This document shows positions 36,967 through 47,000 of a stretch of 56,912 nt of DNA, piece by piece (position 1 is the stretch's first letter; every line of letters starts with the position of its first letter). A program made the position numbers and the translations under genes. Where the stretch lies: NCBI GenBank assembly GCA_903889895.1, contig CAISYZ010000229.1, positions 1 through 56,912 on the forward strand. The letters are read 5' to 3'. Under the pieces are notes generated by a model. That model had not been told where the DNA came from and did not search any database. It saw only the letters and a list, made by a program, of their open reading frames with translations. This DNA is from an uncultured Verrucomicrobia subdivision 3 bacterium. GTDB lineage: Bacteria > Verrucomicrobiota > Verrucomicrobiia > Limisphaerales > UBA11358.

Positions 36967-38385
36967 ATGAAACCCGTTGACCATATCGCTCGGACTATAT
37001 TGTTGCTGGTTTTGAACTTTACCGCCTATTGCGCATCAGCTTCCCCGCCCAACCTCATCATCATTTTAACGGATGACCAGGGTTATCATGATGTCGGCTT
37101 CAATGGCTGCAAAGACATCCCAACGCCAAACCTTGATTCCATCGCGAGCAATGGGGTCCGTTTCACCAGCGGTTACGTTTCGTCTCCGCTCAGTTCGCCC
37201 AGCCGTGCGGGACTGCTCACCGGGCGTTATCAGGAACGTTTTGGATACGAACGCAATCCCGAATGGCACCCAGATAATTCAAATTCCGGTCTACCACTGA
37301 CCGAAACGACTTTGGCTGACAGCTTGGGCAAGGTTGGTTATAAATCCGGAATAATTGGCAAATGGCATCTGGGCAGTTCCCCAGCCATGCATCCGCTTAA
37401 GCGCGGGTTCGACGAATTCTTCGGCTTTCTGGGTGCAGGTCATCAATACCTGCCGGAGGATTTGACAATAGACGAGGCCCGTAAGACGAAATCCGAATAT
37501 GATAGCTGGCTCCTCTGGATCTTGCAGAACAATAATCCGGTCCAGATCACCAATTATCTTACGGATGCCTTTTCTGAAGCTGCGGTGCAATTTGTCGCAC
37601 GACACAAGGAAAAGCCGTTCTTTCTTTTGTTGGCCTACAATGCGCCTTTCGGCCCCCTAGAAGCGACGGAAAAATATTTGAGCCGCTTCCGCAAAATTCT
37701 TGGAACGAACCGCCGAACCTATGCCGCGATGATGAGTGCCATAGACGATGGTGTTGGGAGAGTCTTGGCAGAACTTCGTCAGGATGGTTTGGAAGACCAA
37801 ACTTTGGTGGTATATTTATCAACCGGTGGCGGGGCGTTGGATGCAAATTCTTCGGACAATTATCCCCTGCGCGGCTCCAAAGATTCTCCGTGGGAAGGTG
37901 GTTGGCGCGTGCCGTTTGCCATGCAATGGCCGGGGCATTTGCCAAAAGGATTAGTTTATGACCAGCCAGTATTGTCCCTCGATATTTTCGCGACCATCTC
38001 CGCACAGGCCAACGCGCCCATCAATCCAGAAGCTCCGTTGGACGGCGTCAACCTTGTTCCCTTTCTCACCGGACAAATACCGGGTGCACCCCATGACGCC
38101 ATTTATTTGCGGATACCCGAGCGGGGTGCGTTAGCGATCCGGAGTGGTGATTACAAAATGGTTGTTCCTGCTACCCACCAAGCTGCCGAACTATACAATA
38201 TATCCAAAGATGTGGCAGAGTGTAAAAATCTCGCCGAGTTGAAACCAGAAATCTTAAAGGAACTACAAAATAAACAAGCCGCTTGGACTCAACAAATGAT
38301 GTCCCCTGGATCAATTGGAACATCCGGAAGCAACGTCCCGGAACCAATAGACACCGACGCCAGAAGTTTGAAGCCCGGATCCTGA
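36967..38385 (+). CDS. Sulfatase-family protein with degenerate active site
   Basis: A 472-residue exported protein of the S1 sulfatase / alkaline phosphatase fold. Metal ligands D36-D37 (LTDDQG), K132 and H134 (GKWHLG) and the later Lys (LRGSKDSPWEGGWRVPF) are kept. Three key sites are changed. The formylglycine position in C-x-P-S-R is Ser (S76 in SSPSR). The His of the NAPH motif is Phe (F228 in NAPFGPLE). The metal-binding Asp-Asn of SDNGG is Thr-Gly (STGGG, T286-G287). Ser alone could be matured by an anaerobic-type maturase, but with the other two losses the protein is more likely a binding or regulatory pseudoenzyme. It is first in the rightward operon; a canonical sulfatase starts 20 nt after its stop. 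Confidence 0.85.
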   Translation: MKPVDHIARTILLLVLNFTAYCASASPPNLIIILTDDQGYHDVGFNGCKDIPTPNLDSIASNGVRFTSGYVSSPLSSPSRAGLLTGRYQERFGYERNPEWHPDNSNSGLPLTETTLADSLGKVGYKSGIIGKWHLGSSPAMHPLKRGFDEFFGFLGAGHQYLPEDLTIDEARKTKSEYDSWLLWILQNNNPVQITNYLTDAFSEAAVQFVARHKEKPFFLLLAYNAPFGPLEATEKYLSRFRKILGTNRRTYAAMMSAIDDGVGRVLAELRQDGLEDQTLVVYLSTGGGALDANSSDNYPLRGSKDSPWEGGWRVPFAMQWPGHLPKGLVYDQPVLSLDIFATISAQANAPINPEAPLDGVNLVPFLTGQIPGAPHDAIYLRIPERGALAIRSGDYKMVVPATHQAAELYNISKDVAECKNLAELKPEILKELQNKQAAWTQQMMSPGSIGTSGSNVPEPIDTDARSLKPGS

Positions 38386-38405
38386 GCTTACAAATTACAA
38401 GACAA

Positions 38406-39977
38406 ATGAGATTCAATGGAACTTCGATTGCCGCCACATGTTTGGGAGTAATATTTACTCTTGATCGCCCGGTATTTTCTGCCACCGCTCCTTCAAAGCC
38501 AAACATTATCGTCATTCTAGCCGATGATCTGGGTTATGGCGACCTCGGTTGTTATGGCGCAACAAAAATCAAGACGCCCAATGTGGACCGACTCGCGGCG
38601 GAAGGTCTGCGTTTTACGCAAGCATACGCACCGTCTTCGACTTGCACGCCGTCGCGTTTTTCATTGCTGACCGGTGAATATGCCTGGCGGCAGAAGGACC
38701 GCAAAAACAGTATCCTCGACGGGGACGCACCGCTGTGCATCGAACCTGGCCGACTCACGCTGCCCAAAATGTTGCACCAAGCCGGCTACCAGACAGGCAT
38801 CGTTGGCAAATGGCATCTCGGACTCGGCGACGGCAAAACACCAGTTGATTTCAATAAGGAAATTATGCCCGGTCCGCTCGAAGTTGGCTTTGATTATTGT
38901 TACATCATTCCCGCCACGGTGGATCGCGTGCCGAATGTCTGGATTGAAAATCATAAGATTGTCAGCCTTGACCCTACCGACCCAATCACGGTGAGCTATG
39001 TGACTAATATCAGCGATGATCCTACTGGTTTAGAGCACCCAGAATTATTAAAACAAAAGGCGGACAAACAACACTCCGGCACGATTATTAATGGCATCAG
39101 CCGGATTGGCTTCATGAAAGGCGGCAAAGCGGCACGGTTCAGGGATGAAGAACTCTCCACCACAGTCGTGAACCAGTCCGTCAAATTCATCGAGCAACAC
39201 AAAGATGCGCCCTTCTTTCTGGAAGCCGCCTTGTTCGAACCGCATGTCCCGCGCGTCGCCAAACCATCTCTGGTCGGGAGCAGCGAATGCGGCGTCCGTG
39301 GCGATGTCATCCAGCAAATAGACTGGGAGACGGGCCAAATCATGAAAGCGCTCGAGCGGCTGAATCTGGAGACGAACACGCTCGTGATTTTATCGAGCGA
39401 CAATGGCGCGATTTTATTTGACGGCTACTACGATCATTCCTTCGAGGATTTGAACGGGCATCAGCCGACCGGCGGTTTGCGTGGCTGGAAATATCTTGTC
39501 TTTGAAGGTGGTTGTCGCGTGCCGTTGATTGCGCGCTGGCCGGAACAATTCAAACCGCACGTCACCGACCAGATGTTCAACCTTGTAGATTTACTGGCAA
39601 CCTTTGCCGGCATCACGGGCCAGTGTGTGCCAAAAGAAATTGCACCCGACAGCATGAATTTGTCGTCGCTCCTCCTGGAAACGACAACCAACCAGCTACG
39701 CGACAACACCGTGCTGCATGGCCTTTCCGACACGCTGGCACTGCGCCTGGGTGATTGGAAATATATTCCTCTGAACGCTAACATCAAAGCCACCGGCATG
39801 GGAAAAGGCGCGGATGGCTCGGAGAATCGTTTTGCCGCCAACCATATCACCAAGCCAATGTTGTTCAATCTCGCAACCGATCCGGGCGAAAAGACCAATC
39901 TAATTTCAAAATTTCCAGCCAAAGCAGCAGAATTACAGCAACGCCTTGAAGTCATTAAAAACCAAAAACTTCCATGA
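38406..39977 (+). CDS. Exported Cys-type sulfatase (S1 family)
   Basis: A 523-residue arylsulfatase-like enzyme that removes sulfate esters from glycans in the periplasm or outside. The ATG at 38406 gives a proper signal (AATCLGVIFTLDRPVFSA); a longer open frame from 38283 overlaps the previous gene and is not used. The active site is canonical: DD in LADDLGYGDLG, formylglycine precursor C80 in CTPSR, GKWHLG, H280 in FEPHVP, D332-N333 in SSDNG and the Lys of GGLRGWKY. Maturation needs a formylglycine-generating enzyme, not found in this window. The stop overlaps the fucosidase start in ATGA (39974-39977), suggesting translational coupling and joint action on sulfated fucose or galactose residues. 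Confidence 0.93.
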   Translation: MRFNGTSIAATCLGVIFTLDRPVFSATAPSKPNIIVILADDLGYGDLGCYGATKIKTPNVDRLAAEGLRFTQAYAPSSTCTPSRFSLLTGEYAWRQKDRKNSILDGDAPLCIEPGRLTLPKMLHQAGYQTGIVGKWHLGLGDGKTPVDFNKEIMPGPLEVGFDYCYIIPATVDRVPNVWIENHKIVSLDPTDPITVSYVTNISDDPTGLEHPELLKQKADKQHSGTIINGISRIGFMKGGKAARFRDEELSTTVVNQSVKFIEQHKDAPFFLEAALFEPHVPRVAKPSLVGSSECGVRGDVIQQIDWETGQIMKALERLNLETNTLVILSSDNGAILFDGYYDHSFEDLNGHQPTGGLRGWKYLVFEGGCRVPLIARWPEQFKPHVTDQMFNLVDLLATFAGITGQCVPKEIAPDSMNLSSLLLETTTNQLRDNTVLHGLSDTLALRLGDWKYIPLNANIKATGMGKGADGSENRFAANHITKPMLFNLATDPGEKTNLISKFPAKAAELQQRLEVIKNQKLP

Positions 39978-41443
39978 ATGGACTAATTTCACCACTTCGT
40001 ATCCAATCCACTGGGTTTAAAATCTTGGTAGCGTCCTTTGCTATATGGCAAACATTCACGGCATCCTACGCAAGGGAACTCACCAACGACCTCGGCATCG
40101 TGCAACAGGACGATGCCACAATGAAGTGGTATATGGACGCGAAGTTCGGGATGTTCCTCCATTGGGGAATTTACGCCGTGCCGGCGCATGGCGAGTGGTT
40201 CATGGAAAACCACCACATGGCTCCTGAGGAATACCGCAAGTTCGCCACCGACCTAGGTGATGGAAATTATTTCGACGCCAAGGATTTTGATCCGGCAAAG
40301 TGGGCGAAAATCGCGAAAGATTCCGGGATAAAATACCTGTGCCTGACCGCGCGCCATCACGATGGCTTTGCGCTGTTCGACAGCAAATACACAAATGCGT
40401 TTACAAGCGTGCAAACAATTCACCGCGATCTCTACGCGGAATATGTCAAAGCCGTTCGCGCCGCCGGCCTGAAGGTCGGGTTATATTTCTCGCCGATTGA
40501 CTGGCGTTATCCCGGCTACTACGACGTGTGGGGCACCAATTGCGCGCCCAACAAATGGAATTACCAAACCGACCTGGCGCATAAGGAAAACGCCCGCGTC
40601 ATGAAAGAAGAAGTTTACGAGCAGGTGCGCACGCTCTTCAAAAACTACGGCCCGTTCGACTACGTTTTTTGGGACGGCGGCTGGCTGGCGCAAAAAGGAA
40701 CGGATCGCGACGCTATGTTTTTCTGGGAACCGGGCAAATACCGCGACCCGAATAATCCCTGGCCGGTGGCCGATGCTTGGAGCGATTTCGATGAATCTGG
40801 AAAGCCGCTCGGTCTGATGGGCATCGCCCGCAAGTATTCGCCGAACGTCATTGTCAACCGGCGCGCCGGCTGGATCGGCGACATCGGCGACGAGGAAGGC
40901 TCAAAACCGGTTACCGGTCCGGTGCGTCCGTTTTACTGGGAGAAATGTCTCAATCTCAACAAATCGTCCTGGGGCTACAACGACCACCAGAACCTTATGT
41001 CCTATGACGAGATCGTGGATTTTCTTGTCAACGTCGTCATGCGCAATGGCAACATGCTTTTGAATTTCGGCCCCGACCGGCACGGCGTCATTCCCGCAAG
41101 TCACGCAGCCTTGACCAAGCGCGTCGGCGACTGGCTCGCCGTCGTGGGCGACAGCATTTACGGCACGCGCGGCGGCCCATGGAATCCGGTGGACGGCCAA
41201 TATGGTTTCACCTACAAACCCGGAAAATATTTTGTCCACTTGTTGCCGGGTTACGAAGGGACTGAATTCAATACGCCGGTCATTCCCGAAACAGTCACCG
41301 CTTGTCGCGATTTGTTCACGGGCGAGAAATTGAAATACACCGTCAACGCGGATGGCTCGCTGCACATCATCGGTTTGAACCGCACCGCGCATCCGGCGGA
41401 CACAGTGATCGTGATTCAAGTGAAAGACGTGAAGAAAAAATAG
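39974..41443 (+). CDS. Exported GH29 alpha-L-fucosidase
   Basis: A 489-residue retaining fucosidase with a signal peptide ending near ASYA. The barrel begins with MDAKFGMFLHWGIYAVPAHGEW, followed by YLCLTARHHDGFALFDSKYT. The catalytic nucleophile is D234 in DYVFWDGGW. LLNFGPDRHGVIP is the usual post-barrel motif, and the C-terminal beta-sandwich is complete, so the enzyme looks functional, unlike the remnant at 8264. The start codon overlaps the sulfatase stop by four bases. The neighbouring sulfatase, exported FucU-like protein and a second (lost) fucosidase gene point to a fucose-containing substrate. Confidence 0.94.
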   Translation: MNGLISPLRIQSTGFKILVASFAIWQTFTASYARELTNDLGIVQQDDATMKWYMDAKFGMFLHWGIYAVPAHGEWFMENHHMAPEEYRKFATDLGDGNYFDAKDFDPAKWAKIAKDSGIKYLCLTARHHDGFALFDSKYTNAFTSVQTIHRDLYAEYVKAVRAAGLKVGLYFSPIDWRYPGYYDVWGTNCAPNKWNYQTDLAHKENARVMKEEVYEQVRTLFKNYGPFDYVFWDGGWLAQKGTDRDAMFFWEPGKYRDPNNPWPVADAWSDFDESGKPLGLMGIARKYSPNVIVNRRAGWIGDIGDEEGSKPVTGPVRPFYWEKCLNLNKSSWGYNDHQNLMSYDEIVDFLVNVVMRNGNMLLNFGPDRHGVIPASHAALTKRVGDWLAVVGDSIYGTRGGPWNPVDGQYGFTYKPGKYFVHLLPGYEGTEFNTPVIPETVTACRDLFTGEKLKYTVNADGSLHIIGLNRTAHPADTVIVIQVKDVKKK

Positions 41444-41508
41444 GCGGCCATCAAATTTTCCGCCCAACCAAAGTCGCATCTCTTCCCGAAACAGATAAAT
41501 TTTCCCGC

Positions 41509-44082
41509 ATGAAAATTGAACCGACTTTTCCCGCAAGCCCATGGGCACGGCGGGATTTTCTCAAAACTTCCGCCGCCACCATTCTCGGGCTGGCTTTCTC
41601 TCGTCTCCCCGTCATGGCCGGGCCGTTCACGCGTGAGGATTTTGATCAACTCGTGCCCGCTGACAAAAAACTTTCGCCGGAATGGGTGAAATCTCTTTTC
41701 GCGCGCGGCACGCCGGAAGTGTTGCGCGGCAGCGAACTCAAGTTCGTCGGCATGCCCGTCGGCGGCATTGGCGCGGGGCAAATTTATCTCGGCGGCGATG
41801 GCCGGCTGTGGCATTGGGACATTTTCAATCAGAACATTTCCACCGGCGCGGAACACTACGCCAAACCGCTCACACCCAGCTCACCGCTCACTCAAAAGTT
41901 TTCGCTCAAGCTCGGCGACAAAGTGGTGGCGCTCGACCGCGACGGTTTTTCCGATGTCAGTTTTCGCGGCGAATATCCCATCGGCGTCGTGAACTATGCC
42001 GATGCCAGCGTGCCGCTCGCCGTGAAGCTCGAAGCCTTCTCGCCGTTCATTCCGCTGAACACCGACGACTCCAGCCTGCCGGCGACAATTTTTCAATTCA
42101 CCTTGTGCAACACTTCCGCCGCGCCAGTGGAAACTACGCTGACCGGCGAACTTGAAAACACCGTGTGCCTGCATCACCGCAATCTCACCGGTGTTTTGAA
42201 CAACCGTTTTGTCAAGGCAAACGGCACAACTATGCTGCTCTGCTCGGCTGAAGCCAACGCTGACTTAAATAAACTGCCGGACTTCGGCACGATGGCGCTC
42301 GTGTTTTTGAGCGACGCGGAAGAAACGAGCGGCGACAAATCCGCTGCGTTCACCGAGAAGCTCATCGGCTCGCTCGGCAAAAAACTCGCGCTCGCGGCGG
42401 GCGAGTCGCAGACGGTGACGTTCGTCCTCGCGTGGCATTTTCCGAATTTATCCCTGGGAAAGAAACAACCTGATGTCGGGCGGCATTATGCGACGCGGTT
42501 TGATTCGGCGCAGGCGGTGGCGGAATATGTCGCCGGAAATTTTTCACACCTCGAAGGCCAGACGAAGTTGTGGCGCTACACCTGGTATGATTCGACGCTG
42601 CCGTTTTGGTTTTTGGATCGCACGTTTCTCAATACCTCCATTCTCGCCACCTCGACCAGTTATCGTTTTGCGAACGGACGTTTCTACGGACGCGAAGGCG
42701 TGGGCTGCTGCGAAGGCACTTGCACCAGCGTCTGGTTTTATGCCCAGGCCATGGGTCGGCTTTTCCCCGACTTGGAACGGTCGGTTCACGAGAAGCAGGA
42801 TTTTGCCGAAGGCATCGGCTTCGATCCGAAAACCGGCGGCATCTGGACACGCGGCGAATATCGCGGCGACTTCGTGCTGGACGGGCAAGCCGGCAACATC
42901 CTACGTGCCTATCGGGAACATCAGATGTCGCGGAATGACGCTTTTCTGAAACGGCATTGGCCGCAGATCAAAAAGGCCATGCAATGGCTGATCCAGCAAG
43001 ATGGCAACAACGACGGCATCATTGACGGCTGGCAATCCACCACGCTGGATTGCGGCAGTTGGTGGGGCGCGATGTCGTGGACCAGTTCGCTGTATCTCGC
43101 GGCACTGCGCGCCTGCGAGGAGATGGCAAATGAAATGGGCGACACGGAATTTGCCCATTCCGCCAAAGCCATCACTGATGTCGGTGGGAAGAACTTGGTG
43201 GATCGCCTTTGGAACAGCGAATACTTCATCCACAAGCCCGATCACAGCCACGCGACCAGCTTCATCATTGGCAACGGCTGTCACATTGATCAGGTCTATG
43301 GGCAGGCTTGGGCAAACCAAGTCGGTCTCGGACGCATCCTGCCGTTGAAGCAGACTCAATCCGCGCTTCGCTCGATTTGGAAATATAATTTCACACCGGA
43401 CGTCGGACCTTATCGCCAGCACTTCAAGGAAGGTCGTTGGTATGCAATGGCCGGTGAAGGCGGCACGATCATGACCACTTGGCCGAATGGAGACCGCGAG
43501 TATCCCAAGAAGATGGAAAGCCGGATGGCGATGGGTGTGGGTTATCTCAATGAGTGCATGAGCGGCTTCGAGCATCAGGTGGCGGGACACATGATCGGCG
43601 AAGATTTGGTCATGGAAGGCTTGGCCGTCGAGCGGGCCATCCACGACCGCCACCACGCCTCACGGCGCAATCCCTGGAACGAGATCGAGTGCGGCGACCA
43701 TTATTCCCGCGCGATGGCCAGCTACGGCGTGTTTCTCGCCGCGTGCGGTTTTGAAAATCACGGCCCGAAACAACACATCGGGTTCGCGCCGAAGTTGACG
43801 CCGGAGAATTTCCAATGTGCCTTCACCAGTGCCGAAGGCTGGGGCAGCTTCAGCCAAAAACTGGAAGGCCGAAAGCTGACAGCGGAAATTTCCTTACGCT
43901 GGGGCAGTTTGAATTTGAAAACCATCGCGCTGGAGAGTGAGTTGGCGAATTCAGCCAAAGTCCTGCACGACGGAAACCCCGTTGCGACCAAGTTAAACCA
44001 AGAAGGCAAACGAATTTTGATTGCGTTTAATTCGCCGGTTACCGTGACAACCGGAAAGATATTGAAAATCATACTGACCTAA
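41509..44082 (+). CDS. Tat-exported GH116-family protein, copy a
   Basis: An 857-residue protein of the GH116 (DUF608, glucosylceramidase-like) family. The ATG at 41509 opens a Tat signal, WARRDFLKTSAATILGLAFS, so it is exported folded. The N-terminal beta-sandwich holds the family motif VGMPVGGIGAGQIYLGGDG. The alpha/alpha-barrel holds FYGREGVGCCEGTCTSVW (E396, candidate nucleophile region) and TTLDCGSWWG (conserved Asp). Two family positions differ from copy b: Trp to Arg just before Glu, and His to Ser in GTCTHVW. It lies 65 nt after the fucosidase and 17 nt before copy b, its tandem paralogue. Family members cleave beta-linked glucose or xylose, but the substrate here is open. Confidence 0.85.
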   Translation: MKIEPTFPASPWARRDFLKTSAATILGLAFSRLPVMAGPFTREDFDQLVPADKKLSPEWVKSLFARGTPEVLRGSELKFVGMPVGGIGAGQIYLGGDGRLWHWDIFNQNISTGAEHYAKPLTPSSPLTQKFSLKLGDKVVALDRDGFSDVSFRGEYPIGVVNYADASVPLAVKLEAFSPFIPLNTDDSSLPATIFQFTLCNTSAAPVETTLTGELENTVCLHHRNLTGVLNNRFVKANGTTMLLCSAEANADLNKLPDFGTMALVFLSDAEETSGDKSAAFTEKLIGSLGKKLALAAGESQTVTFVLAWHFPNLSLGKKQPDVGRHYATRFDSAQAVAEYVAGNFSHLEGQTKLWRYTWYDSTLPFWFLDRTFLNTSILATSTSYRFANGRFYGREGVGCCEGTCTSVWFYAQAMGRLFPDLERSVHEKQDFAEGIGFDPKTGGIWTRGEYRGDFVLDGQAGNILRAYREHQMSRNDAFLKRHWPQIKKAMQWLIQQDGNNDGIIDGWQSTTLDCGSWWGAMSWTSSLYLAALRACEEMANEMGDTEFAHSAKAITDVGGKNLVDRLWNSEYFIHKPDHSHATSFIIGNGCHIDQVYGQAWANQVGLGRILPLKQTQSALRSIWKYNFTPDVGPYRQHFKEGRWYAMAGEGGTIMTTWPNGDREYPKKMESRMAMGVGYLNECMSGFEHQVAGHMIGEDLVMEGLAVERAIHDRHHASRRNPWNEIECGDHYSRAMASYGVFLAACGFENHGPKQHIGFAPKLTPENFQCAFTSAEGWGSFSQKLEGRKLTAEISLRWGSLNLKTIALESELANSAKVLHDGNPVATKLNQEGKRILIAFNSPVTVTTGKILKIILT
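41542..42231. repeat. Near-identical 5' segment of the tandem GH116 genes
   Basis: This 690-bp segment aligns without gaps to 44133-44822 at a constant offset of 2591 bp. By eye the protein identity is about nine residues in ten, clearly higher than in the middle of the two genes. The pattern fits tandem duplication, possibly with later gene conversion. Confidence 0.75.
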
Positions 44083-44099
44083 GAAACTATCCATCAAGC

Positions 44100-47000
44100 A
44101 TGAAACACCAAACCAGCCTTTCCGCGAACCAATGGGCACGGCGGGATTTTCTCAAAACTTCCGCCGCCACCATTCTCGGACTGGCTTTCTCCCGTCTGCC
44201 CGCCATGGCCGGGCCGTTCACTCGCGCGGATTTTGACCAGCTCGTGCCCGCTGACAAAAAACTTTCGCCCGAATGGGTAAAAGCCCTTTTCGAGCGCGGC
44301 ACGCCGGAAGTGTTGCGCGGCAGTGAACTCAAATTCGTCGGCATGCCCGTCGGTGGCATCGGCGCGGGTCAATTGTATCTCGGCGGTGACGGACGGCTGT
44401 GGCATTGGGACATTTTCAACCAGAATATTTCCACCGGCGCGGAACACTACGCCAAGCCGGTAACGCCCAGTTCGCCGCTCACGCAAAAGTTTTCGCTGAA
44501 GCTCGGCGACAAAGTTGTGTCGCTCGACCGCGAAGGTTTTGTCGATGTGACTTTTCGCGGCGAGTATCCCATCGGCATCGTGAACTACGCGGATGCGAAT
44601 GTGCCGCTGGCGGTGAAGCTCGAAGCTTTCTCGCCGTTCATTCCGCTGAACACCGACGACTCCAGCCTGCCGGCAACGGTTTTTCAATTCACCGTGCAAA
44701 ACACTTCCGCCGCGCCAGTGGAAACTACGCTGACCGGCGAACTTGAAAACGGCGTCTGCCTGCATCACCGCAACCACAGCGGCGTTTTGAACAACCGTTT
44801 CGTGCAAGCAAAAGGTGCGACGATGTTGGTTTGTTCGGCTGATGCGGGGAAAAATTCCGGCGAATCCGCGCGGCCCGAGATTATTTTTGAAGATTGGAAT
44901 CGCGACAACTACGACGGCTGGACGGTGGAAGGCACGGCCTTTGGCAGCGGGCCGGTCAAAAAAAATGCTTTACCAACCTACCAAGGCAACGTGGGCGGCG
45001 ACACGGCGCACGTGGTGAATTCCCACGCCACCGCGCCCGGCGATTCCATCGAGGCCAAAGATGCCGCAACTGGCAAACTCATCAGCCGTGAGTTTGTCAT
45101 CGAAAGAAAATTCATCGCGTTCTGGATTGGCGGCGGCAAGGCCGAGGGCGAGGACTTGCTCGGATTGTCTCTGGTAGTGGATGGCAAGCGCGTCATCGCC
45201 GCTTCGGGGCAAAATAAAAACGAGCTGTCGCTGCAATATTTTGACGTGGCCGCCTACACTGGAAAAACAGCGCACCTTGAAATAATCGACGACAAAACCG
45301 GCAGTTGGGGCAACGTCGGCGTCGGCAAAATCACCTTCACCGACGAGCGCGGCAAAACTGAACCGCTAGAAAAACTTTCGGACTTCGGCACGCTGTCGCT
45401 CGCGCTGCTGGGTGATGCGGACGAAACGAGCAGCGACCAATCCGCCGCGCTAGGCGAAAAACTTATCGGCTCGCTCGGTCAAAAACTGACGCTCGCCGCC
45501 GGCGAATCGAAGAGGGTGACTTTTGTGCTCGCGTGGCATTTTCCGAATCTCTCGATCAAAAATTCGTTCACGGATTGCGGCCGGTATTACGCCACAAAAT
45601 TTGCCTCGGCGCAGGCCGTCGCGGAATATGTCGCCGGAAATTTTTCGCGCCTCGAAAGCCAGACGAAGTTGTGGCGCGACACTTGGTATGATTCCAGCCT
45701 GCCCTTTTGGTTTTTGGACCGGACGTTTTTGAATGCCTCCATTCTCGCCACGTCCACCAGCTACCGGTTCGCGAACGGCCGGTTTTACGGCTGGGAAGGC
45801 GTGGGCTGTTGCGCCGGAACCTGCACGCACGTCTGGCAATACGAGCAGGCAATGGGTCGGCTGTTTCCGGAACTCGACATCTTGCTGCGCGAACGGGCCG
45901 ACTTTAATCCCGCTGTTTCCTTCAAGCCTGACGGCATGATTGATCATCGCGGAGAATTTCATGCCGGCCACGCCATTGACGGTCAGGCCGGCACGCTGCT
46001 GCGCGCCTATCGCGATCACCAGATGTCGCCGGACAATGCGTTTCTCCAGCGCAATTACGCCAGCATCAAAAAGGCGATGCGATGGCTCATTCATCAGGAT
46101 GGCAACGCCGATGGCATTTTGGAAGGCGCACAACACAACACGCTGGATGCGGAATGGTATGGACCGGTGGCTTGGTTGAGCGGCTTGTATCTGGCCAGTC
46201 TGCGCGCGGTGGCCGAAATGGCGGCGGACATGGGCGATGATTCTTTCGCCGCGGAATGTCGCACGATTGCCGAGGCGGGTTCAAAAAACATGGTGGCGCG
46301 GCTTTTCGACGGCGATTATTTCATCAACAAGGTTGATCCAAAACATCTGGACGCGATTAACTCCGGCACGGGCTGCGAGATTGATCAGGTCATGGGACAA
46401 AGCTGGGCGTTTCAAGTCGGACTGCCGCGCGTGCTGCCGGAAAAGGAAACAGTGTCCGCGCTGAAATCGCTCTGGCGTTACAACTTTTCGCCGGACGCCG
46501 GCGGCTACCACAAAAAAACAGGACCGGGCCGCTGGTATGCGATGCCGGGCGAGGCGGGCTTGTTGATGTGCACTTTTCCGCGTCGCGATTGGAATTACGC
46601 GCAGGCCAAGGGCAAAGGCCCGGAGTGGGCGGCTGGCTATTTCAACGAATGCATGAATGGTTTCGAGCATCAGGTCGCGGGCCACATGATTTGGGAAGGA
46701 TTGGTGCTGGAAGGTCTCGCGGTGGAACGCGCGTTGCACGATCGCTACTCCGCCTCGCGCCGCAATCCGTGGAACGAAATCGAGTGCGGCGATCATTATG
46801 CGCGCAGCATGGCGAGCTACGGCGTTTATGTCGCCGCGTGCGGCTTTGAATATCACGGGCCGAAGCAGCACATCGGATTCGCTCCAAGGTTGACACACGA
46901 AAATTTCAAATGCGCCTTCACCAGCGCCGAAGGCTGGGGCAGTTTCGCGCAAAAGTTGGAAGGCGGAAAACTGACGGCTGAAATATCCATGCGCTGGGGC

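Noticed and set aside
41302..41508. Upstream extension of GH116 copy a
   Set aside because: It overlaps the end of the fucosidase gene, and the ATG at 41509 starts exactly at a Tat signal like that of copy b.
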